64,000 nucleotides of DNA from positions 1 to 64,000 of the forward strand of contig NZ_RXYA01000002.1 of NCBI RefSeq assembly GCF_008086595.1, given 5' to 3'. The DNA is from Acetobacterium paludosum (GTDB lineage: Bacteria; Bacillota; Clostridia; Eubacteriales; Eubacteriaceae). Positions 44,360 to 53,995 of this stretch are shown in pieces. The notes under the pieces were generated by a model. The model was given only the letters and a program-made list of their open reading frames with translations. It had not been told where the DNA came from and ran no database searches. A program made the position numbers and the translations under genes. How positions within the stretch are numbered: the first letter of the stretch is position 1; the number at the start of each line of letters is the position of its first letter.

Positions 44360-45817
44360 TTATAACATTTCATTGGCATCATTGACCGCCGTTGCGGGAT
44401 TTGCAATTTTTTCAAATTCCGGGATCTGCGCTTTCACCGTCACGCTGGAGCGTTTATGAAGGCCGTTGCCATAATAATAAGCAACCAGCACGCCCAACCA
44501 CAGCGGTCCGACAATAACGGCCACGCGCGTATCGGGACTCATGAACATGATGATGACCAGAATGACCAGAAAGACAATACTGATGTAATTGCTATAAGGG
44601 TATCCTTTCATCGGAAATTTTATTTTCTTGACCTGTTCAGGTGTCAGGGTTTTACGATATTTCATTTGGGCGAGCAAAATCATAAACCACGAAAAAACGC
44701 CCGCAAAGGTTGCCACACTGGTGACATAGGCAAACACTTTAGCCGGAACAACATAATTAAGCAAAACACCAATCAGCATGAAACCAGCCGAAATTAAAAT
44801 GGCGGTGCTGGGAACTTGAGTCTTGCTGAGTTTACCAAACATTTTTGGTGCCGAGCCCTGCAGCGAAAGGTTATAGAGCATCCGTCCGGTCGTGAAAATA
44901 CCGCTGTTGCAGGAAGATAATGCGGCCGTCAGGACGACGAAATTGACAATCCCGGCGGCGGCACCGATGCCAAATTTAACAAAGGTCGTCACAAAGGGGC
45001 TGCCGCTCGTTCCGATTGTCGCCCAGGGATAAAGGGCCAGGATGACAAACATGGAACCGACATAGAAAATCAGAATCCGGATTAAAACCTTGTTGATCGC
45101 TGAGGGGATGACTTTATCCGGGTTTTTAGCTTCGCCGGCGGTCACGCCGATCAGCTCAATGCCCACGAAAGCAAATGCCACCATGACCATCGCTAGGGCC
45201 GGTCCTTTCAGGCCATTGGGAAAGAAACCGCCATTATTCCATAAGTTCGAAATCCCAATGGGGACGCCGCCGTTACCAAAGCCCGTGGTAATCATCACGA
45301 TCCCCAGGATAATCATCACAATAATGGTCGTCACTTTGATCAGGGCAAACCAGAATTCAAACTCACCAAAAGCTTTGACGGCGATTAAGTTCACCAAAGT
45401 CAATAAAACAACCGCAGCCAGTGCGGAAGCCCATTGCGGCACACTGGGAAACCAGAAATTAACATAAATACCCACAGCCGTCACCTCGGCCATACACGTT
45501 ACAATCCACATAAACCAATATGTCCAACCGGTTAAGTAACCAGCCAGCGGACCGATAAACTCACTGGCATAGGCACTGAATGATCCGGCCACTGGATTTT
45601 CAACCGCCATTTCGCCCAACGCGCGCATAATAAAAAACAAAATAACGCCGGCAATGGCATAGCAAAATAAAATCGACGGACCCGCCGTCTTAATGGCTAT
45701 TGCTGACCCTAAAAATAGTCCAACTCCAATGGCGCCACCGATTGCCATCATCTGAATATGTCTTTCTTCTAGACCACGATGCAGATCTTCATTCGAGACA
45801 TTTTCTTTTTCAATCAT
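44360..45817 (-). CDS. Amino acid permease (APC superfamily, AAT family)
   Basis: A 485-residue protein with about 12 helices. The N-terminal segment HIQMMAIGGAIGVGLFLGSA and the helix-3 GEMAVENPVAGSFSAYA motif are typical of AAT-family permeases (LysP, GabP, AroP). It should import an amino acid by proton symport; the substrate cannot be named. The ATG at 45817 lies behind a GGGGGA-type site. Transcribed alone. It has a lysine-rich loop near the C-terminal half, as in many AAT proteins. Confidence 0.92.
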   Translation of the reverse strand: MIEKENVSNEDLHRGLEERHIQMMAIGGAIGVGLFLGSAIAIKTAGPSILFCYAIAGVILFFIMRALGEMAVENPVAGSFSAYASEFIGPLAGYLTGWTYWFMWIVTCMAEVTAVGIYVNFWFPSVPQWASALAAVVLLTLVNLIAVKAFGEFEFWFALIKVTTIIVMIILGIVMITTGFGNGGVPIGISNLWNNGGFFPNGLKGPALAMVMVAFAFVGIELIGVTAGEAKNPDKVIPSAINKVLIRILIFYVGSMFVILALYPWATIGTSGSPFVTTFVKFGIGAAAGIVNFVVLTAALSSCNSGIFTTGRMLYNLSLQGSAPKMFGKLSKTQVPSTAILISAGFMLIGVLLNYVVPAKVFAYVTSVATFAGVFSWFMILLAQMKYRKTLTPEQVKKIKFPMKGYPYSNYISIVFLVILVIIMFMSPDTRVAVIVGPLWLGVLVAYYYGNGLHKRSSVTVKAQIPEFEKIANPATAVNDANEML

Positions 45818-45970
45818 TTATAAATTCCCCCATTCAAATTTTGTCTTCGAGTATTTTATCATGTCTCTCGCGGAATGCCAATCGGATTCACTCTTTTAAC
45901 GGTTTATTATTTATTTAAACGCGTTTCGATGGCTGTAATCGTCTCTTTAAGTTAAGTGAACCTGGCAATG

Positions 45971-46663
45971 TCAGTTGGATATCGCGCTGGTATGGTATTT
46001 TTCGATGGTGATGGCGGTGATATATTCTTCTTTTAATGCCTGCAGCATTTTGTAATGCGCTGTTTTCCCATGGGCTGCTTGCGCTTCACTGCTAACCCAC
46101 ATTTCCATCAGGAACAAGTCGTTTTCCGATTCCACCGGGATGTAATACTCGTATTTGATATTGCCCGGCTCCGTCCGGGATTCGCTGATGATGCCCTGCC
46201 TGCTGGTTTCTTCAAGGAACGCGTTCCGTTTCCCCGGCTTGACGGTATAGCGGACATTGACAAGCAGGCCGTCTTTCATTTGGCGGATCGCCTGTTGATA
46301 GCTTTGCACCTTGATAACCGCAAAGTACTTTCCGAGCTCCTTTGTCCACATATCCATTTCGTCTTCAATAGCTGCGGCTTTTTCCATGATCAATATTACG
46401 AATTGACAGTCGGTTTTTGCCATACTGGGAAGCAACTCGGAAAAACCCCATTTAACATCCTCCGGATCGTCTTCAAACCCGTTTCTGGCATCAACAACAA
46501 AATTGCTCTGCGGATGCTGCTGCAGTAACTGCAATGCGAAGTGCGTCGGCTCCCTGTAATCGTTGATTCTCGCGAATTTTTTCCAGGTCAGCAAGACCAC
46601 GTTGTCGCTTTCCATATACCGTACGTTACAAAATTCGGAATTAAATTCTGATTGGCTGTTCAT
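45971..46663 (-). CDS. Two-domain protein with C-terminal antibiotic biosynthesis monooxygenase (ABM) fold
   Basis: A 230-residue protein. The last ~95 residues (VNVRYTVKPGKRNAFLEE onward) are an ABM/quinol monooxygenase-like ferredoxin-fold domain with the usual YYIPVESENDLFLMEMW strand. The first ~125 residues resemble a SpoIIAA/STAS-like domain (LLTWKKFARINDY, FVVDARNGF, CQFVILIMEK). The combination is uncommon, and the joint function is unknown. AGGAG precedes the ATG. A degenerate repeat copy (GTGAACCTGGCAATG) lies at its 3' end. Confidence 0.7.
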   Translation of the reverse strand: MNSQSEFNSEFCNVRYMESDNVVLLTWKKFARINDYREPTHFALQLLQQHPQSNFVVDARNGFEDDPEDVKWGFSELLPSMAKTDCQFVILIMEKAAAIEDEMDMWTKELGKYFAVIKVQSYQQAIRQMKDGLLVNVRYTVKPGKRNAFLEETSRQGIISESRTEPGNIKYEYYIPVESENDLFLMEMWVSSEAQAAHGKTAHYKMLQALKEEYITAITIEKYHTSAISN

Positions 46664-46725
46664 ATGATGGCTCCTCTTTTCCTGTTTCTACTTTATCAAT
46701 TACACGATCCTCCTTTTGTTCCCTA

Positions 46726-48111
46726 TCAGTCAAAATAGATGCTGCCGCCGATAAATTCCCGCAATATTGAATTAAACGGGACTTTCTCCGTATTCATTGG
46801 CTCACAGAAAGATAGAATGTTCAGCAGGCGGTCTCTGGTCTTTGCATAGGGGCTGTTATCCGCTATTTTATGAAGGGAGGCGTCGGCAAACGTTCGCAGT
46901 GCATTTAATTCGTAAAGAAGGCTCGAATTAAACATCACGTCCGATTCTTCCTGGAATTTAAAGACGTTTTGATACTCCCCGCGCCGGACATTTTTCCACT
47001 GATCCAGGGTATCCTCGGGATCGGTACCGCGGAATTGGTCGCCTCTGACGATGCGTCTGATCAGCCGCACTTCAGAACTCGGCACTCTGTTTTCCAAGTC
47101 GAAATTTAATTGAAAAAGCGAGCTGAGGTAGACTTTAAACAGCATGTTCCGGTTGATCCCCAAAAATAATACCGGATTCAAGGCATGGATCCCTTCGACG
47201 ACCAGTATTTCATCGGGTCCAACTTGCAGCCGCCTGGTTTGGGGGGAACGATAGCCAGTTATAAAATCATAGATCGGGGTTTCAATCGTTTTTCCCTCAA
47301 TCAGCTCGGCCAGCTGCTGCTGCAAATAGGGAAGATCCAAAGCTTCCAGGCCGTCGAAATCGGGCTTGCCGTCCTCCGTAAGCGGCGTCTCTTCCCGGTT
47401 CACAAAATAATCATCCATCGAAAGCGTAACCGGCTTTAATCCGTTCACACTCAATTGGGTCGATAACCGTTGCGCAAATGTCGTCTTCCCCGAAGAGGAT
47501 GGACCTGAAATCAGCAGCACCCGCAGAGCCCGCTTCTGCTGCAGAATCATCACGGCAATATCGGATATCTCTTTTTCATGCAGGGCTTCGGCCATCCCCA
47601 GCAGTTTCAGGCTGGTGCTGCTGGCGCTATAGTTGTTAACATCATTAAGCAACTCGATATTAATATTTTTTAGCCATTGCTGGGTCTTGTCATACATGGC
47701 CGAGAGTTTATCCGGCGGAATCAGCGGCGTGTTGACTTCGCGACCAATGTCTCCAAAGTCAACAATAAAACCATCGGCATAAGGAATTACCCTGAACGGA
47801 TCGATCTGTTTAACGTTGGTTTCGCAGGGATAAATCATTTTAACAACATCGCCATCGGCCTGATAATAATAGTAGCCGCCCGCATGCTTCAAAAAGTCAA
47901 TCTCCGGATTTCCCAAAATCCATTCGTTTAGTTTCTTTTCAATCTGAGCGACTTCTCTGATGGAAATTGCCGAATTGGCAAATCGGCAAAACACGCCCTC
48001 CATAATTGAATAAGCGGTTTTAAGGGATTCTTGCGGAAAAAGCTGCCGAATGACAATGATCAATCCCAGCTTACAAGTCTGACGGCTTTGAGTTAGATGC
48101 GTTTCCAGCAT
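46726..48111 (-). CDS. Uridine kinase-like nucleoside kinase
   Basis: A 461-residue protein. The C-terminal ~265 residues are a phosphoribulokinase/uridine kinase P-loop domain with GPSSSGKTT (203-211), VTLSMDDYFVNR and FKFQEESDVMFNSSL. The N-terminal ~190 residues resemble the TGS/ThrRS-like extension of the ~550-residue clostridial nucleoside kinase, but about 90 residues are missing from the front. It phosphorylates a nucleoside, probably uridine or cytidine. AAGGTGG precedes the ATG. Sequence like the FxFQEESDVMFN segment also appears as scars at 50731 and 56632. Confidence 0.85.
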   Translation of the reverse strand: MLETHLTQSRQTCKLGLIIVIRQLFPQESLKTAYSIMEGVFCRFANSAISIREVAQIEKKLNEWILGNPEIDFLKHAGGYYYYQADGDVVKMIYPCETNVKQIDPFRVIPYADGFIVDFGDIGREVNTPLIPPDKLSAMYDKTQQWLKNINIELLNDVNNYSASSTSLKLLGMAEALHEKEISDIAVMILQQKRALRVLLISGPSSSGKTTFAQRLSTQLSVNGLKPVTLSMDDYFVNREETPLTEDGKPDFDGLEALDLPYLQQQLAELIEGKTIETPIYDFITGYRSPQTRRLQVGPDEILVVEGIHALNPVLFLGINRNMLFKVYLSSLFQLNFDLENRVPSSEVRLIRRIVRGDQFRGTDPEDTLDQWKNVRRGEYQNVFKFQEESDVMFNSSLLYELNALRTFADASLHKIADNSPYAKTRDRLLNILSFCEPMNTEKVPFNSILREFIGGSIYFD

Positions 48112-48421
48112 CGCACCACCTTCTTTCTATTTAAGTTATTGTATACCAATTTGTTTAGGAAATGCAACAACTCTGACGGCTTAATATTTTAAGTGACAGA
48201 GACCGTCACGCTGCAGAATAACGTACAGCCTAAATAAACACTCTTTTCGTTTTTAAAAAAACCAGATCCGGAATGGAATCCAGCAGTGAACACCGCTCAG
48301 AATTTTCTAAAGCGGATGAAACCCAGATTATAGACGATTCTGATCGATTATTCACTCCAAAACTGATGAAAAAAGTCTTATTATTCACATCGTCCCTTTG
48401 ATCACATTAATTCGCCGCGAT
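48112..48421. other. Intergenic region with repeat copy
   Basis: A degenerate repeat (AAGTGACAGAGACCGTCAC at about 48190-48208) lies here. Nothing else recognisable on either strand. Confidence 0.5.
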
Positions 48422-49978
48422 TTAATCCGAGTGTTCTGCGCTGATGGTTAAGATCTCATCCCAGTTTTCGAGGAATAAATCAACGATTCGAGGATCAAAC
48501 ATCACTCCGCTTTGTTCCACGATATTGTTTTTGGCCTCTTCCAGAGGCCAGGCGTCCTTATAACAGCGTTTATGCGAGATCGCATCAAAGACATCGACAA
48601 TCGACACAATGCGACTGTAAATACTGATTTGCTCACCAATGATCCCCTCGGGATAGCCCGATCCATCCCACCGCTCATGATGGCTCAAGGCGATGATTCC
48701 CGCCATTTTCATAATTTTATGATGCGATTTTTTCAGGATCTCATAACCAATGGTGGTATGCGTCTTAATGCAGTCGAATTCTTCCCGGGACAATGCGCCC
48801 GGTTTGGTTAAAATGTGATCAGGAATGCCGATTTTGCCAATATCGTGCATCGGGGCGGCAATTTTCAATAACATCGCATCATCCTGGTGCAAGCCTTGTT
48901 TCAATCCGATGAGATAGGAATACTCAGCCACCCGAACGACATGTTTCGCAGTCTCTTTTGAGCGCGTTTCAATGATCTGTCCGAGGGTATAAATGACTTC
49001 TTTCTGGGTTTCAATGATTTCCTCATTGGCCTTCAAAAGACGCTGCTCCGCTCGTTTCATATCGGTAATGTCCTGAATGACACCGATAATCCCGGCCGGT
49101 TCACTCGTCAGATCGGTGAAGATGGCCTTGTTGCAAATAACATCTCTTTTTTCTCCCCACGGGGTCCCCAATTGGAACTCATGGACCTGTGGTTCCTTCT
49201 GCACAAGCAGTTCCACATCGGCTTGATTATAAATATCCGCCATTTCAGCCGTGAAGAGTTCAGACGCTGTTTTTCCGATATATTCAGAAGGAGAAAGTCC
49301 AGTGATGCGCTGGAACGCTTTGTTGCCGCCGAGGTAAACAAAATCCTTATTTTTATAAAATATCGGCGAGGGAACCGCATCCATCAAGGCATTTTGGAAG
49401 TTCATCACATTATATAGTTCATCCATGGTCTCATGGATCTTAATGTTGGTATAACTGAGCTGAGAAATATAACTGGCCATCTGGGAATAAAATTTCATCG
49501 CCGCTTCAACCTGACGATGAGTATAACGCGGCACCCGGGACAAGGCATCCAGATAGGCGGCTTCATTAAAGCCAAATGCCTGGGCCTGTTTTCGGAAGTA
49601 TTCATCATCGATGGGTTCGTCATCATAAAAAAGCTGGCCCAGATAAGCTCTTTGCGATTTCACGGACTCGTCCAAATAGAGATTCAGGATCATCACTTCC
49701 TGTGCATCCACATACGCCGCATTGATATCAATACTGATTCGGACTTTTTCACGATTTAAAAAAAACGTCTTAAATTCAAAATATTTATCTTGTTTGGTCT
49801 TTTCGAAATAGGCTAAAAACTAGGTTAAGGTTAAGCAAAATCCCAAATCAAGAAAATAAACATTCGTTAACTGTTTAACATCTTTCTCCAGTAAATTTGC
49901 ACAGGCTGCGCTGGCTCCCAAGACAAGGCCATCGGCATTTACAATCATAATCTTGTTATTAACCGTTTTTTGATCCAT
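48422..49978 (-). CDS. PAS / HD-GYP phosphodiesterase-type protein with in-frame TAG at codon 53
   Basis: A continuous frame from ATG 49978 (AAGGAG six bases upstream) to 48422 encodes 518 residues, interrupted once by TAG at 49820-49822. Before it is the first half of a PAS-like domain (IMIVNADGLVLGASA); after it the same domain continues (FLAYFEKTKQDKYFEF). A second PAS (about 205-320) is followed by an HD-GYP domain with HDIGKIGIPD and HHERWDGSGYPEG, which normally degrades c-di-GMP. The only start downstream of the TAG is an ATG at 49711 without a ribosome site. It may be a nonsense mutant, a remnant making a short form, or a pyrrolysine/suppressed readthrough gene. Confidence 0.8.
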
Positions 49979-50015
49979 ATCAGTCTCCTTATCCATCCAA
50001 CCCGAAACGCCCTTA

Positions 50016-50489
50016 TTATTTCACAATCATTTTCATCGGTGTAAAGCGGATACCATTTTTAATCTGCTCGTTATCAGTTGCCCTAAAGCCAAGGTGTTCG
50101 TAAATCTTTACCGCATAGGGCGAAGAATTCACGGTCATCTCAAAACTCTCGCTGTTTTCTTTTTCTTTTAAGGAATTCACAACCGTTGTAAAAAGTTTTG
50201 TGGCAATCTTTCTCTTATGATGGTCTTTGGCAACAAACATCAGTGAAATGTGGAAACGATCCCGAGTCCCGATCACGCCAACAATCTTTTCGTTTTCATA
50301 AAATCCCCACATTTTTTTATGACCGTTATTTAAATCCTGGGATAGTTCTTCTAATTTAAATTCTAAATAATCCCTGAACGTCTTTTGTCCTTCCTGGGAA
50401 TAACCCCCGGCGACAAATTCATTAAAAACAGTATTAACCAAATTGACCGCTTCTTTTAAATCCTGCTGTTCGATTTCTCTAATCTTCAA
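50016..50489 (-). CDS. GNAT-family N-acetyltransferase (duplicated copy)
   Basis: About 157 residues with the GNAT fold: β4 motif region VGVIGTRDRFHISLMFV, acetyl-CoA loop HHKRKIATKLF (Q/RxxGxA-like region) and C-terminal SSPYAVKIYEHLGF. It is almost identical to the gene at 59982-60452. The start is taken as TTG 50489 behind AAAGGAGA, matching the start of the sister copy; the open frame extends further upstream into the terpene-cyclase scar. The substrate is unknown. It overlaps the end of that scar by 11 bases. Confidence 0.85.
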   Translation of the reverse strand: MKIREIEQQDLKEAVNLVNTVFNEFVAGGYSQEGQKTFRDYLEFKLEELSQDLNNGHKKMWGFYENEKIVGVIGTRDRFHISLMFVAKDHHKRKIATKLFTTVVNSLKEKENSESFEMTVNSSPYAVKIYEHLGFRATDNEQIKNGIRFTPMKMIVK

Positions 50490-50715
50490 TTCCTTTTGTC
50501 TCCTTTTTAAGTTTCCACTTCCCATCTTTTAATGGTTTATTTGCGATGATCTCGATGGCATCATCCAGTCTTGGATCTTTAATCCCTAACTCGGCAAATA
50601 TTTCCGTCAGCTCAAGAATATCGGTCTGACATATCAGCGGAAACCCCAGCTTCAGCCATCCCGGACGGGCAACCTGATCCAGCAGCCAATCAAGAATCTG
50701 ATCTGAAATTTCCAT
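50479..50715 (-). pseudogene. Internally deleted copy of the terpene cyclase-like gene
   Basis: The 78-residue reading starts MEISDQILDWL, exactly like the full gene at 55619-56614, then jumps to DQVARPGWLKLGFPL and runs to its near-C-terminal end. About 230 central codons are missing, yet the frame is kept. Its upstream bases (50716-50840) match those of the full gene. It is a decayed duplicate. Confidence 0.85.
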
Positions 50716-50769
50716 TTTACTTCTCCTCCTATTAAATATCACGTCCGATTCTTCCGGGAATATAAACAC

Positions 50770-51107
50770 TTTTTATACTCCCTTATGTCATCTTGAGTAT
50801 ACCATAAATCGAGCGACAACCTAAAAACCTTTTAAACTATTCATCAAATTCCGCTAAAAGCAGGAATCGTTAAGCAGTTATCGGAATGAATATCTGGGGA
50901 TCTCAATCAGATAAATCGTGCGGTTGACGGCATCAGTTTTGGTGTGATCCAAAGAATATAAACGGTATGCCTTTCAAATATCAATAAAGAATAACCACTT
51001 TAAAAAAACAGTCCAATTGATGTGAGAATATTCTCTTATCAATTGGACTGCTTTTCAATTCGTTCACTCAAATAAGAAATGTGATACAGGATTAATAATC
51101 CATGAGA
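50770..51107. other. Intergenic region with duplicated leader and coding scar
   Basis: 50775-50840 is nearly identical to 56672-56745, the leader of the terpene cyclase-like gene. At 50878-50985 the minus strand reads KAYRLYSLDHTKTDAVN...YSFR and a stop, which looks like the tail of a lost gene I cannot identify. A terminator follows at 51009. Confidence 0.5.
51009..51050 (-). terminator. Rho-independent terminator of ChW protein gene
   Basis: CAGTCCAATTGAT (51009-51021) pairs with ATCAATTGGACTG (51038-51050). On the minus strand a seven-T run follows the stem. Confidence 0.92.
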
Positions 51108-52556
51108 TTATCTTGTTGCAATTACTTCGACCCCACCCCATATTTCAAAAGGACCCTCAGGGGAACCCGGTCTACCGGTACTCGGTCTACCAAAACTCCA
51201 TGAAGATGGGTCTTCACCTATTTTAATTGTGATTACTGCCCATGGAAGTGCCTTTGTAATATCAGTTAATGTACCTGGTGTGAACACAAGTTTGCTTGCA
51301 TCACTGCCATCAGCTGTTATTGTACCTTTTATAGGATTATTAGAAACAGATATTTCGAAATCCTCTTGGTAAATATAATCAATACTTTTTGAAAATGTAA
51401 TGGTAATTGTACCGTCAAGATTAACTTTTGCTGAACTTAATTCTGGTGTCTGACAATCATCTATTAACTCAATATTTCCTGTTTGTGTTATTGCTGTGTT
51501 TACGTTGCCATCAACATCTTTTATACCAGAAATAGCGAATACGCCATCAACTGTTTTTAGAACTGCGCTATCTGGAATGTGAATGGTTACTTTTGTTTCT
51601 TTTTGTTCAACAGTTGCGGCATCTGTTGTTACCGTTGAACCTGCTGGAAGTGCTACACCAGCAAATGTATAGTTATTGATATTCTTGATCGAATCGAAAT
51701 CAAAATAGCTATCTGCATCTGTTACCGTATAACCAATCGTTTCTTCATCAGCACCAACTGCTGCTATGAATGTTACCCCTAATTCAGAGATTTCAGGAGC
51801 TGTTACATCAGTTGTTGCTTTTACTAACTTAGCCTGAGCTTCAGTAATGGCTTTTGTTGCTGCATCAACGGCTGCCTGGGTAGACGAGTCAGATAACGGA
51901 TGATCCTTGACCGCTTTTTCAAGAGCTGCAACTGAATCTGAAGTATAATCATCTTTAGTCTGTATAATTTTTTCTGCCGCACCTAAAGCTTGGTAGTAAG
52001 AACCAAAGTCAGCTACTTTAACGATGCCAACTGATAAACACTCTAACCGTTGGCTGGCGCCGACGGTTCCCAGTATGCTGCCATCGGCAACCATTGCGAC
52101 ATCCCCAACATCTTGGACATGGCCACTGTATTGAACGCTGTATCCAGCTAATTGCTGATTAGAAGCATCCAGCAATTTGATTTGGATCGCTTCAATCCGC
52201 TTGCTCTGGTGGGTTGTTCCGGCAAAATTAGGTCCTTCTTGCCATGTCGATGGATCATTCACATCACATATCCAGCCATAGTCCTGGATGTGAAGATTGT
52301 AAACAATTTTAGCGCCGGCGGGAATCTCTCCGGTCAGTTTAATGCTAACGCCTTCAATTCTTCTGCTTAACCCAGGGGTGCCAATTTGATTTGAACCCTG
52401 AACCCATGTTCCGTCAGTTGGATAATTACCAACATCCTGTATGTGCGCTCGATACTCAACGCCCATAGCACTTGCATCATTTGCAAAAACATTTGATGAT
52501 AAAACCATCAGAAGCATCATGATGATTGTAAATACACTTACTGAAATCTTTTTCAT
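51108..52556 (-). CDS. Secreted ChW-repeat protein A
   Basis: A 482-residue exported protein. Signal peptide at residues 1-25 (cleavage after VFA). Three ChW (clostridial hydrophobic, conserved W) repeats follow: VEYRAHIQDVGNYPTDGTWV, then YNLHIQDYGWIC and VQYSGHVQDVGDV, each ending in an SRRIEGVSIKL-type strand (about 33-175). A FIVAR-like helical segment (about 180-245) is next, and then Ig-like/SbsA-type β-rich domains to the end. ChW proteins are surface proteins thought to bind cell-wall or host polymers. The protein next door shares the first ~240 residues but not the C-terminus, so they are tandem duplicates with swapped ends. Confidence 0.87.
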   Translation of the reverse strand: MKKISVSVFTIIMMLLMVLSSNVFANDASAMGVEYRAHIQDVGNYPTDGTWVQGSNQIGTPGLSRRIEGVSIKLTGEIPAGAKIVYNLHIQDYGWICDVNDPSTWQEGPNFAGTTHQSKRIEAIQIKLLDASNQQLAGYSVQYSGHVQDVGDVAMVADGSILGTVGASQRLECLSVGIVKVADFGSYYQALGAAEKIIQTKDDYTSDSVAALEKAVKDHPLSDSSTQAAVDAATKAITEAQAKLVKATTDVTAPEISELGVTFIAAVGADEETIGYTVTDADSYFDFDSIKNINNYTFAGVALPAGSTVTTDAATVEQKETKVTIHIPDSAVLKTVDGVFAISGIKDVDGNVNTAITQTGNIELIDDCQTPELSSAKVNLDGTITITFSKSIDYIYQEDFEISVSNNPIKGTITADGSDASKLVFTPGTLTDITKALPWAVITIKIGEDPSSWSFGRPSTGRPGSPEGPFEIWGGVEVIATR

Positions 52557-52680
52557 TTTAATATTCTCATCTTCTCTTTATTATTTTTATTTTTAAAATC
52601 CCTACTGGGAAATTATGAAAAAGCATACCGCGCGGAAGAACGTTTTGAAGCGATAATCTGAAAGTCGCGATAAATGGTGA

Positions 52681-52719
52681 GGGAGGTCGGCTGACCATTA
52701 ATTGATCAGCCGACCTCCC
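52681..52719. terminator. Strong inverted repeat after ChW protein B gene
   Basis: GGGAGGTCGGCTGA (52681-52694) pairs with TCAGCCGACCTCCC (52706-52719). It lies 29 bases past the stop at 52748. The T-run is on the plus-strand side, so it would work best in the other direction; it may still act as an mRNA end. Confidence 0.65.
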
Positions 52720-52747
52720 GATTTTTCTTGGTCATACGTTTAGATTT

Positions 52748-53995
52748 CTAGATTTTGAGTGTTTTATTGACTGATGCTTGAATTTGTGATTTGTTTAAAC
52801 TACCGAGGTTAGACATTGCGTCAGCTGCTACCTGTGCATTGACATCAGTAAGATTAGCGGCTGTTACACCAGTAATTTCAGCACCGGTATAATTGGCAAC
52901 AGTAGCGGTATTCTTATATGCACCTGCATTAATTGCCGCTAGAGCTGGTCGCAGCGCTACATAATTAGTTGTATCAGTTACTTTAAGCGTTACCGTATAT
53001 GGACCGGCTACAGAAATGCCGGTTACGGTAACTGCAGGTATGACGATTGTTGCAGTGCCAGGATTTAATTCACCAGAAGTTACTGATGGATTATCAGACA
53101 CGTAACTTTCTACAAAAACATCCGGTGTTTTTTCACCTAAAGTAGCTTTAAATGCTCTTGCTAATACTCCTTTTAAGGTATCTATATTATACTCATCAGC
53201 GAGATCAACCGTCAGTGTGCTGGAGATTTGGGTAACGACTGGTTGTTTTGTTATTTTTATGACATTAGCCAGTGCCTCATTAATGGCTTTTGTTGCGGCA
53301 TCAACGGCTGCCTGGTTAAATAATGAGTCGGCTATCGGATTATCATGAACCGCTTTTTCAAGAGCCGCAACTGAAGCTGGGGTATAGTCATCTTTATTCG
53401 CATAAATTTCTTCTGCCGCACCTAAAGCTACATAGAAAGGAACAAGGTCAGCTACTTTAACAATGCCAACTGATAAACACTCTAAACGTTGGCTGGCGCC
53501 TTCGGTTCCCAGTTTGCTGCCATCGGCAACCATTGCGACATCCCCAACATCTTGGACATGGCCACTGTATTGAACGCTGTATCCCGCTAATTGATGATTA
53601 GAAGCATCCAGCAATTTGATTTGGATCGCTTCAATCCGTTTGCATTGGTGGGTCGTTCCGGCAAAATTAGGTCCTTCTTGCCATGTCGATGGATCATTCA
53701 CATCACATATCCAACCATAGTCCTGGATGTGAAGATTGTAAACAATCTTAGCGCCGGCGGGAATATCACCGGTCAGTTTAATGCTAACGCCTTCAATTCT
53801 TCTGCTTAACCCGGGGGTGCCAATTTGATCTGAACCCTGAACCCATGTTCCATCAGTTGGATAATCGCCAACATCCTGTATATGAGCTCGATACTCAACG
53901 CCCATCGCACTCGCATCATTTGCAAAAACATTTGATGAACCAACCATAAGAAGCATCATGATAATTGTAAATAAGCTTGCTGAAATTTTTTTCAT
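52748..53995 (-). CDS. Secreted ChW-repeat protein B
   Basis: A 415-residue exported protein, nearly identical to ChW protein A for ~175 residues (signal peptide and three ChW repeats) and similar through the FIVAR-like segment to about 245. It then carries a different tail: a β-rich region with TVTGISVAGPYTVTLKV and a helical end NLGSLNKSQIQASVNKTLK. AAGAGGATATT precedes the ATG. Each gene has its own terminator-like hairpin, so they are probably separate transcripts. Confidence 0.87.
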   Translation of the reverse strand: MKKISASLFTIIMMLLMVGSSNVFANDASAMGVEYRAHIQDVGDYPTDGTWVQGSDQIGTPGLSRRIEGVSIKLTGDIPAGAKIVYNLHIQDYGWICDVNDPSTWQEGPNFAGTTHQCKRIEAIQIKLLDASNHQLAGYSVQYSGHVQDVGDVAMVADGSKLGTEGASQRLECLSVGIVKVADLVPFYVALGAAEEIYANKDDYTPASVAALEKAVHDNPIADSLFNQAAVDAATKAINEALANVIKITKQPVVTQISSTLTVDLADEYNIDTLKGVLARAFKATLGEKTPDVFVESYVSDNPSVTSGELNPGTATIVIPAVTVTGISVAGPYTVTLKVTDTTNYVALRPALAAINAGAYKNTATVANYTGAEITGVTAANLTDVNAQVAADAMSNLGSLNKSQIQASVNKTLKI

